Source of the DNA: Chimonanthus salicifolius
Taxonomy: Eukaryota > Streptophyta > Magnoliopsida > Laurales > Calycanthaceae
NCBI GenBank assembly: GCA_013350335.1
Contig: CM023534.1
Span: 24,757,302-24,821,301 of the forward strand
Direction of reading: 5' to 3'
Length of the DNA stretch: 64,000 nucleotides
Part shown: one piece after another, positions 1-9,600 of the stretch
How positions within the stretch are numbered: the stretch's first letter is position 1
Layout of the letters: each line of letters begins with the position of its first letter
Position numbers and translations under genes: made by a program
Notes under the pieces: generated by a model
The model's input: only the letters and a program-made list of their open reading frames with translations
The model's database searches: none
What the model was told of the DNA's origin: nothing

Positions 1-1081
1 TATGAATAAAATTTTAGATAATCTTTTTATGATAGAAATTATGCTTAATGGACCACAAAATGGACTGTATTTGGACCTCATAAATATATGGCCCTAGTTA
101 GGAGACACCATTATTCAGTCTGGCTTCAATTGACTAACCCTTGGGCCTGGGAAGTGATTTGTGCACTGGTACATTTTCTAAGTGAGGAATAAGATGATAT
201 AATTGTAGAATTTTTCCTATTTTGCCTTTTACTTTAAAGATAAAATGAGAAGACATCGTCAAATTCTCTTCTTAAAACTTAAGAAAAAATAGGAGGGTAC
301 ATATCGCTTCCCCTTAGGCATTGGGGTACAATTTTTTATTCTTTTACCATTGGCCTACTCTAATGGAAAATTATATTCCATTAAAATGAGATTTACACAT
401 GGGCCCTTGCCATTTAGTTGCAATATCATCACTTGATTAGGATGTTATAACTTTTAAGATAAATTACTTAAGAAACAATCTCTATTATTACTAACCTTAA
501 TTGTATAAACCCCAAGGTAAAATCAACCCATAAACATGAAAAACTTTTAAATCACAAACCTTTCCTATCTTCAATTTGCTAAAAAAAAGAGACAGACAGA
601 GATAGAAATTGGAATGGGGATTGCGACATTTTATCAATCAAGATAAATAAGGGAATGAAAGGGCTATTCATGTCAAGTGCAAAATATTTAGATTTTATAA
701 GAATGGGATTAGAATTGCAATGGCTGATATTCTATCAAATTTCAACTCAAATTGCTAAAAGTAGAATATCCAGAGTTCAATTTACAAAGGAATGAAAGGC
801 TTCAAATGAAGATAAGGTCAAAGAGAAGGTGCCATGGTCATTCAGATTTTCAAAGATGATTGCCTTATAATACCAATAAAAAGGATACAGTAAGAGTTTT
901 AGCCATATGCTTTTACAAGATTCTGACCTTCCACCTAATGGGTCCCACTATTAGGAATGATCCTGTCCACAGATTGAATTTCGTGAAAAGCTCTAGATTT
1001 TAATGTCTAGTTGTCTATTCACATCTAACAAAAAAAAATTAACTGATGCAGAAAAATAGAGAAAATAAATCTTTTGCTCAT
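1..1081. other. AT-rich intergenic DNA
   Basis: No reading frame with protein character, RNA gene or clear repeat boundary could be supported here. Base composition is strongly AT-rich, with short A and T runs. It may hold old transposon sequence too worn to recognise by eye. Confidence 0.5.
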
Positions 1082-1162
1082 ATATTATTTTAGAGAATTC
1101 TGTATCGGAGCAACAGTAAAAGTTTTACTGTTACTCCCATAGAGAATTCTCTAAAATAATAT
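1082..1162. repeat. 81-bp near-perfect hairpin (MITE-like foldback)
   Basis: The left arm 1082-1121 and right arm 1123-1162 are reverse complements over 40 bases with about three mismatches and a one-base loop. Both arms carry the core AGAGAATTCT and end in ATATTATTTT / AAAATAATAT. Such short, almost loop-free hairpins in plant intergenic DNA are usually miniature inverted-repeat transposable elements. A small-RNA precursor is a weaker alternative. Confidence 0.7.
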
Positions 1163-2860
1163 AAAATATATCAATAATGCTAACTCTTTTTTTAAGATTA
1201 AGGTTTTTAAGTGTTTTACCTGACTAATTTTTAAAGATGTGTAAATATTTCAATCTTCACGCGTCAGATATAGAATAATAAAGAGTGATCATTTTTGTGC
1301 GAGGAGACTTGATTTCAAGACTTTCTATAAACATGGCAAGTTTTGACCATCAAACAAATCACTCGCAATTTTTCAATAATGTGAACCTTTGTTATGGAGT
1401 GACAACTTAAGAGAAATACGGGTCTAAGAAACATGGCCCAAACAAAGATGTAAAAGCCCAATACCAACATAGATACTGTATAGACGGCCAATTGAAAAGG
1501 GTCAAGACCAACATAGATACTGAAATTTATTTTATTTTATAAAAAATTCAGTATGCAGCTACCATATAATATGATAAAACTATATCAATTCATATTTTAA
1601 AATATGTTCTCAGTAGATATGATATGAGGAGGTAGTTGGGGAAAAGTTTTCCATTAAGAATTGGGGATGAAAAACTGTGTGCCCATTGAGGTTTATTTTT
1701 TTTCTTCAAATGTATCAACTCAAGATGATTAATATACTATTTACTATTGTACTGGCTTTTTAAATAATTTTTAAAATATTTTGTTAAAATAAAATTAAAA
1801 AAATGAAAATTTGTATAATCAAATTTTATATGAATGACTCAAAGTGGAGGTTTATGTGGTATATATAGTGCGTTGATGTTTAAAAATATGTATCATGTTA
1901 ACAAATTATGAAATATTATAAATAAATAAAAACCTATATAAGCGAACATTCAACGGGCATTTCAATGGGTTTGAATGATACTTACATCATACATGCCAGT
2001 AAGAATGGCTAATATATAAAATTTATAAATCATCAAAAGTGATTTTTCGTAGACTCCATAAAATACCAATAAAGCATGGGTTTTCATTTGGAAAAAAAAT
2101 TAAAGTACTTTCAGAGGTTAAAATGTCCGTTGTGTTTGGATGAAGGGAAAATTTTACGAATATTATTTCGAATCAATTTTGACAAAGGTTAATTTGGATA
2201 TTATGAATATTCTTTTCTTGAAAAGCAGTTTTAAGAGTTGGAGGAAAGAGAAAAAAAGTTGTCTCCACCCGTTAGTTACCAAATAAGTGACCCTCTATTA
2301 CCATCCATCGAAACGCAGCCGTTGTGGATTAATTAATCCATTGAAATTATCTTTCCTTTTTTTTTGAAGAAAGAAGTTTTCTATTCATGGAGATCAAGGC
2401 TACACTGAATATTGAATTCCAATTTAGGATTTTATGGGCATAAAGTTACCTTAGTAGTTTGAATCGGGCATATACTATTTCTTGAGATGCTCTAGGTTTA
2501 GCGTTTTTCTCTTTTCAAATATCTTGTATTGAGAGAGGCACGCCGAAGAGCTAAAATTCTTAAAACTCTATTATAAGTTTATAACCCTATTTTCAAAGGC
2601 AAGTATGATGTGAAATTTCTCCAAAATATCATGAAGGATTGATTATGACGCAAATCACCTTATTTTTTCAAAAATTTAAAGGCTTTGATGGTCAAAAAAA
2701 TGGAATAAAATGATAAAAGAAAGAGTAAGATAGGATTCTGAACTCAAAAGTTGACAAAAATACAGAAATATGAATATTTTTAATGATTATGTAGAATATA
2801 TACGATAATGCAATCACCAACATTAAAAATGATTTGTGAGCCTAATCTGGTGTACTCTAA
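1163..2860. other. Intergenic DNA, no gene seen
   Basis: AT-rich sequence without a convincing coding frame. A short motif (ACATAGATACTG) is repeated at about 1468 and 1511. Nothing else can be assigned. Confidence 0.5.
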
Positions 2861-2873
2861 TGACAACATTCAA

Positions 2874-3035
2874 CCCACCAGATGAGTAGTCCAAGTGGTC
2901 CTTGGCATGGGATTTGCTCTCTCATGTTCCGAGATCAAACCTTGGTGCTACTACCTGACTTATCCGGATCGACTGAGTGGGCAATGGCAGTGCGGGCCCC
3001 GTACCTCATGGATACCCTCGTTATCCAAAAAAATG
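2874..3035 (+). mobile_element. tRNA-derived SINE-like element
   Basis: The segment carries a pol III A-box-like stretch (gatgagtagtccaagtggtc) and, about 45 bases on, a B-box-like stretch (gagatcaaacctt). A GC-richer body follows and the 3' end is A-rich (ccaaaaaaatg). This order is typical of plant tRNA-derived SINEs. No clean target site duplication was found, so the boundaries are approximate. Confidence 0.45.
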
Positions 3036-3241
3036 AGAGAGTTTCCAATTGAAGTAGAATTGCATTAAGGATCTTTTTTAAACCCATAGTTTTTTTGTGA
3101 CCTCCTATAACGCAACATCAAGAATCCAAAATGAAATGTCGTGATATGCTTTTCATAAATAATTTAGTTTTAATTTGTAAGATAAAATATCAACTCAATA
3201 GTTAGTTGGAGTACTAGCGGAAAACTTTTGTGATAAATCGT

Positions 3242-3960
3242 CTAAGAATTAATAGAACTAACACATAATACATATAGTGTAACTTTAGTTGAATAGAAGA
3301 TAAAGAGAACACACTGATTAAAATTGGAAATGACTTTGTGATGCACTATGATAAATTTAGATACTTGAGATATATAGTAGAATTTCTTAAAAAAAATGGA
3401 CTCAAATATAGCATATAGGAAGCAAGATGTCAAAATATAGACAACTAGTAGAATTTTATATGATAGGAGAGTCTTGTATCATTTAAAAGGAAAATTTTAT
3501 AAAATAATTATTACCACCTTCAATGCTCTATGGAGAAAAGTATTAGACAAAAAAAAGATAAAAGAACAAAGTTAAGGTGATCGAGATGAGAATAATAAGT
3601 TGGACAAAGGATAGAGTTACAAGTGGTCATATTAGAGGCAATTTAAGAATAGTCTCAATAGATGCCAAAATGATAGAAACTCATTTGAGGTGATTTGGAC
3701 ATATCAATAGAGATTCTTGAATATGTAAAATTGAGAGAGTGTAGGTATAAAGAAGAGGGGTAGACCTAGAACAATATGGAGGAAAATACATAAAAGGCAT
3801 GATATAGAAATATATGATTTTGTTAAGATTAAATAGAGAAATCAAAGTCAAAATTCGATAATAATTAAAAATTGGGAAGAAGAATTAAAAGAGAAAAATA
3901 GACAAAGTTGCAGCATTAGCTTATCTACATTGACTGGGTCGATTAGCATTTATTAAGGCT
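3242..3960 (+). mobile_element. Degenerate LINE (reverse transcriptase C-terminal relic)
   Basis: Between about 3530 and 3900 the plus strand, read across frames, resembles the region after the reverse transcriptase of plant non-LTR elements. The pattern is arginine- and isoleucine-rich text, then a weak 'RWFGHI'-like stretch near 3690 and an 'RRGRPRT-W'-like stretch near 3755-3780. Every frame is broken by stops and indels. The stretch 3242-3500 resembles the same family's preceding segment, as does the relic at about 14230-14720. It is an old fossil without coding capacity. Confidence 0.4.
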
Positions 3961-4435
3961 TACATTTAGCTTTATTTATCCTCATGAGGGCTCCTACTCT
4001 GCTCATATGGATTAAGCCCAAGGCCCAATAAATACTAAATGTATGTGTTTTTTTTTATCACTATATCTACAATTATACTTAGTGGTTATTCTATTCAAAT
4101 ATGAACCTTTTAAACAATAAATCTTTGTAGTAGGTTAAGAATTGAGTTAGATAAATTGCTAGAATGTAGTTCATATAATACCAATAATCCAGTCATTAAA
4201 ATAGGAATTTTAAATATTAATTATTATATATTTCACAAGTAATAAATGAAATAAAATATATGTGGACAAAGGTTTTAATTAATTAGTGTTTTATATTTTA
4301 TAATAAAACTATTAAAATATTAGTCATTAAATAAATTTTGATCAAAACACTCTAAATAAAGTGAAAGAAAATGATAAAATAGAAGAAAATAATTTATAAA
4401 GTTGATTTTAGATGAATAAAATTAGTGGTTTTGAT
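3961..4435. other. Intergenic DNA, no gene seen
   Basis: AT-rich, with no reading frame or repeat boundary that can be defended. Confidence 0.45.
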
Positions 4436-4449
4436 GATAAAGATTAGAA

Positions 4450-4622
4450 TTCAGCATATGAGTGTATCTCAACTGGTTAACCTCTTGTCTCTAAAAGTAG
4501 AGGTTCTAAGTTAGAGCTCCTGTGGCTTAGCCTAGTGTACTCTAAGGGCAGTAGATATCACCTCTGGGGGTTTTACGGTGGGTTTCTGACAGTTTTCCAT
4601 ATATAAATTCAAAAAAAAAAAT
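4450..4622 (+). mobile_element. tRNA-derived SINE with poly(A) tail
   Basis: An A-box-like stretch (gtatctcaactggttaac) is followed by a B-box-like stretch (aggttctaagttagagc), a body containing GTGTACTCTAAGGGCAG, and an A-run at 4610-4621. A short TAGAATT lies just before the element and just after the tail and may be a target site duplication. The 3' half is similar to the shorter pieces at 45795-45895 (+) and 43855-43945 (-), so this is a repeated family in the window. Confidence 0.55.
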
Positions 4623-4845
4623 AGAATTATTTTTATGATGAATAATTCATAATGTTATAATTTGATAATGATAAAATTAAATATTTGGAAAAACTATCTT
4701 ATCATGTTAAAATTAGCCAACAGCTAAATTATGGATGATTTAAAGCATTCCGAAATTTCAAATTTTGTTTAGATACAATTATACATGCTGAGAGTGGTGA
4801 AGCCATGTGTGAGAGTCAAGTCCACATTGCCTTGGGAGCACAAAA

Positions 4846-4853
4846 TATAAAAA
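4846..4853 (+). promoter_or_regulatory. TATA box candidate for the D6PK-like kinase
   Basis: TATAAAAA is followed within 40-180 bases by long CT-rich tracts (CT repeats at about 4899-4912 and 5011-5029), a common arrangement of plant core promoters and leaders. The transcription start is not visible. The call rests on position and composition only. Confidence 0.4.
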
Positions 4854-4879
4854 TATATTTGAAATAATTCAAGGGAAAA

Positions 4880-6658
4880 GACTAACTTTCGCTTTGACCT
4901 CTCTCTCTCTCCAGCCCCACTAACACACTACACTTTCCAGTTTACAGTTTACACTTTCCACGCTCCTCTTTTCTCTCTCCCTCTGCTCTCCTCGCTCCGC
5001 ATATTTCCCTCTCTCTCTCTCTCTCTCTACACACTACAGACCCAACACACTTCTTTTTTTCTCTTCTCTGAGCTAAAGCAAGGCACCTTCCTAAAGTAAC
5101 AAAACCCTAAAGTTCTGATCTTTGAAGGCAGGTATTCTTTTAAGCATCCTTTTTCCTGTTGCTTTTGGAAGTTTTATCCCTTCTGTTACTTGTTTCTGCA
5201 TCTGGGTCCTGTTGCGTTCTTGATCTGTGCTTGGGTTTGGACGATCCAATATGCCTTTCTTCATGACTACAAGATCAGTATGTTTTTTCTCCTCAACATG
5301 GATCTTGGGTTCTTTTCCTATTTACTCTTTTGTTTTCTTGGTTGTTTCTTCAACAGGATTCTTCTTTTATCATGGGAAGATTGTTTTTGGTGATTGAATC
5401 TTTTCCTTGTTCAATATCTGATTTTTGTAGGTGGGTTTCTCACTTTTTTGGGATTTTGGCTTCCTTTGTTTTGGAAAGGCCGATGTATTTTGTAGGTTTT
5501 CTTTGGGCTGATTTCTGCTTGTTTTGCTGTTTGATGTGCAAAGATTGCATCTTTTTCTGGGTCGATGTGATCTTATGTCGATGAGTTCTTTTGAGATGTT
5601 AAAATGAAAAACTTTTTTTCTTTTTTTTTTTCTGTTTTTGAGTTCTGTTTTGGTTTTTTATTCTCATTTTGATGAGGAAGGTTCCAATTTTCATTTACTG
5701 AATGTAATACTGTAAAAAGTTTGTTTAATTGATGTTGAGTTTCGTTTATATTTGTTTTTTTTTGGTAAAGTTTGAATTTTGCTTTGATCTATATGATCCA
5801 TCATTTCTTAAATACTTAAAATATATATATATATATATATTGTTTCTTTTCAAAAAAAAATCTGTTGTTTAGATGGATTTTTATCTTTTCTGTCTTCTGT
5901 TTGCCTGTTTATTGTGGAATGACTGAATGTGATCTAGATAGGAGTGACTTTCGATTCTTGAATCCTCAATTTGTTGGTGGATTGTTTGAGTGTGTTGGCA
6001 TTTGGTAAAGGTGGACATGTAATTAGGAGTGTTGTCTTCTTTTTTCCTGTAAAGAATTTTTTTTTTTTTTGTTTGTGGGGGGGGGGGAAGGGTAGGTTTA
6101 GATTTTTATCGTTTTTCTAATGAACTGAAGTATTGAAATTCAATCTGCATGAGCATGCTTTTTGTTGCTTGAATTCAATTTTCTTGTTGTTGGGATCTTG
6201 GTTTCTTTATTAGTTTATGCAGGGATCTTGCGTGTTTCTTTTTATATTTATTGTTGTTCCTTATTTATTACCTTTAGTTGTGTGATGTGATCTTGATATT
6301 TCCATGACTTTCTGTTTTTTCTTTTATTCTCATTCATGCTATAAAAAATCTCAATCTCTTTCCTTTTACTCCTTCTATAGAATATATATTCTTACTTGAT
6401 GCTCTTGAAAAATGCAAATATCAGGAAAATCATATAGCTATGTTTTCAGGCAAGAATGTTTAATAATTCATGGATGTTTACCTTTACAGTAATTAATATA
6501 TAATTGCAGAAATTGGCCTGCATTGGATTCAGAAGTTGTTGATGGAGAAGCGTGAATTGGTTGATTTAAGTGAGAGGGAGGAATTGTGGTTAGTGCATTT
6601 GGGGGTTGATTAATGGCTATATGTTTGTTGATCTATCCAGAAATCTGTCTCTTTACCC
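4880..6658 (+). promoter_or_regulatory. Probable 5' leader with leader intron of the kinase gene
   Basis: The CT-rich, CA-rich stretch to about 5131 looks like a plant 5' UTR. A consensus donor (GGCAG|GTATTC) puts an intron start at 5132. A branch- and acceptor-like end (ATATAATTGCAG|AAATTGG) puts its end at 6509, giving a leader intron of about 1.38 kb. The intron is T-rich with a small TA microsatellite near 5821-5840 and a G-run near 6077. UTR exon 2 would be 6510-6658. This is inferred from splice signals and composition alone. Confidence 0.45.
6542..6613 (+). CDS. uORF1 (23 codons) in the kinase leader
   Basis: An ATG 117 bases before the kinase start opens a 23-codon frame (MEKRELVDLS...) ending in TAA at 6611-6613. 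The last base of that stop is the first base of the next upstream ATG (TAATG). It is too short to assign a function. If present in the mature mRNA it would be met first by scanning ribosomes. Confidence 0.4.
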   Translation: MEKRELVDLSEREELWLVHLGVD

Positions 6659-6681
6659 ATGGCTTCAAAGCCTTGTTCTAA
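6613..6681 (+). CDS. uORF2 overlapping the kinase start codon
   Basis: This ATG shares one base with the stop of uORF1. It opens a 22-codon frame ([10 protein letters not shown]...) that passes out of frame through the kinase ATG at 6659 and stops at 6679-6681. An overlapping uORF prevents simple reinitiation at the main start, so translation of the kinase would depend on leaky scanning. No peptide function can be inferred. Confidence 0.4.
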   Translation: MAICLLIYPEICLFTHGFKALF

Positions 6682-9600
6682 AGTTTGCTTTGATCACAAG
6701 CAAAAGACATCTGTTGCTCAAATAGTAGAACCAACCACTCGCAAACCTTCACCTTTACAAATACCGAAAGCAAGCAAATCAGCACCAGTTACGCCAAAAA
6801 AATTGCCAAGATCCCCTCATCAAATTGTGTCAAAGCAGTTCCCTGCAGAAACTTTAGAGAACCAAACACCTGATAAGACTACTTCACAACTTTCAGCTCC
6901 TAGTGATTTGAATTGTTCGGTAGGAAATCTCAAACAACCAACCCAATTAGCTGATGCTGTAGAAAAGCTTCAAATTAATGAGACTTCGGGCACTCTGGGA
7001 AGTGGGGAAGATCAGGAAAAGAAAACATCTGAATGCAACAGCCTAAAGGATAGCTCAGCGACTGCTAAAGTGAGTGATGGGATCAGCAGTCTTGCTAAGA
7101 CCAGCGGAAGTGCAAAAATCAGTGACCGTGCTGATTTTGCCGAGAGTGGCAAGAGTAGCATGTGTCGAGGCAGTACAAGCAGTGATGTGAGTGATGAGAG
7201 TACTTGTAGCAGCATCAGCAGCAGCATTAACAAGCCCCACAAGGCTAATGACTCGAGATGGGAAGCTATCCAAGCAGTCCGGGCAAGAGATGGCGTTTTG
7301 GGCCTGAGCCATTTCAGATTGCTGAAGAGACTAGGATGTGGTGACATAGGGAGTGTCTATCTATCTGAGCTGAGTGGGACCAAGTGCTATTTTGCCATGA
7401 AAGTTATGGACAAGGGGTCACTGGCTGGTCGTAAGAAGCTTCTTAGAGCTCAGACAGAGAGAGAGATATTGCAATCTCTTGATCACCCATTTCTTCCGAC
7501 GCTGTATACACATTTTGAGACTGACAAGTTCTCGTGTTTGGTGATGGAGTTCTGCCCAGGAGGAGACCTGCACACTCTTCGGCAGAGGCAGCAAGGGAAG
7601 CATTTTACTGAACAAGCTGTGAAGTATGCTCCTGTTTCATTTCCCTTTTGTTTTTTTACTGAACAAGCTGTGAAGTATGCTTCTGTTTCATTTCCCTTTT
7701 GTTTTTTTACTGAACAAGCATGTTACACGTGCTCGCATGCATGTATGTGCATATATCCACACATATGGTGTTGTGTTTGTTGTCTTTTTACATGTTGGAT
7801 ATATTGTTGTTTTTCTTTGTTTTCTTCTGGAACTTGTAGAGATCCTGCTTTAGAGATTTAATAGGATTCGTTCTGTTTTTAGACTTTCTTTATCAGCAGG
7901 AATGCTATTAATGTGACAGTTTTTTTTTTCAAGATACATACTTTGAAATGTCCCTTGTTGAATTATCACCTTGTTTTTTTCATTTTGAATCAAAATAAGT
8001 AATTAGTGTTTTGTTTTGTTTGAAAAAACTGATATTATTATGTCAAAGTAATTTTAGTATGTTTTGAGTTATTGACATTATAATATTGTATGAAATGAAG
8101 AACGAGTGCATTATTTACTGTCTTTTTCAGCGCAGTTGATGCAATATTTAAAATTTCCAAGCATTTCTGTTTCTTTCTTCTTTCTTTTCTTCACTTCATA
8201 GAATCTTTCAAGTGCACTAATTGTTTGTGATTTGATAAGAAGATCTAGATGTGGAATTGTATCATGGATCCCGTTGATGCATTTGAAGGAATGTAGAATA
8301 TGAACATTGTTTCGGTACACTATCATCATTATCAAAGCCATTTATTCCATCTATCTAGGATTGTTTTTCTAAGTTATACTTTTCCACTCGAGACTACAAA
8401 AGTGATGTCCTATGTTACAATAAAATTCATAATTTTCTTTCTTATCACATGAATACAACTCTTTTTTTTTTTGAATTTACAACTCTTTAATGGTCCCCTC
8501 TCCCAATACCTTTCAATATCCAATCCATCAACTCTTCATTTTGTCGATGTTTCTTGCTAAGTTGCAAAGGTACAGGTCCAAAGTATCGGAGGCCGACACT
8601 AGTACAAGGTGTCAAACTTGGGAAAAAAAAAAAAAAACAGGACAGAGGGACACGACACCATATTTAAATAAATTTAAATGTAAAATTACCTTAAATGAAA
8701 TCATTTAAAAAAATATCACATTTATAGATAATAATGTACTATTTTAATCTAAACAATAATTGATAAACATGTTGAAATCTTAGTTAGGTTTTAAGAGGAG
8801 AAAGGCATTGTAATATTTTAATCATATTGAAAAATGATGTCAAAAGGCACTAGAAAGGTCTATTAAGGAGTGTGAGTGTCTACAAGTTTTTGGCATGGTG
8901 CGTCACGCATCTTGAAGTCAGTTTATAACATAGGTTTCTTGTCTTCTGTGTAATTGCCCAAACCATTTTAAATATGCGGTAGTGCATGAACTTTAAGATA
9001 TATTTATTCTTGGAGTGTGAGGAAAACGTCCCAAGTTTTCCTCATTAGATTTTCCTATCCCCACATGGGAAATATATTCTTTGGAAAAGAGGGAACGACC
9101 TCAATTTTAGGGTTCTTGGTAAAGAGTTCTCATTCTATAGAAGAAGAAAGAAGAGTCTCATTTTTCATGCTCTTAAGTTTCTATAGCTGAAGTTGATTTA
9201 AAGGAATAATTTGGCCACCAAAAATCGAGTATTCTTTTTCCACAATGTCTCCTCCCCTCCCCCTCCTCCTCTTCTTCCACTCCCGCCTCCTCTTCTGTAA
9301 TATCCAGGTTCTATATGGGCAGGTATGGTTGTTTATGGGTTTAAACCAAACTCAACCGAGGTAAAACCTTGCCTAAATGGCTGGGCTTGAACATTTAGAT
9401 GTGACTGAGAGACCATGCCCAAGATTGTTTTTTGAGCTCATATGGCAGCAGGCTTGGCTTTTTGGTAATCTTGTGAAGCCCATAAGGCTTTTTAGTCTGA
9501 TTAGCTTATTTTGTAAAACTCCTTAGTCCCATTCCTTTTTCACAAGTCCTAGCACATTAAATAAAATCCGATTTATATGTTTTTCTTTTATTTTTAATTT

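Noticed and set aside
5190..5584. Two overlapping plus-strand ORFs in the kinase leader intron
   Set aside because: Phe/Leu/Cys-rich translation of T-rich intron DNA, with splice signals around it.
7012..7347. Antisense ORFs over kinase exon 1 (also 7055-7312 and 7418-7615)
   Set aside because: Shadows of the kinase coding frame. The sense strand has all kinase motifs.
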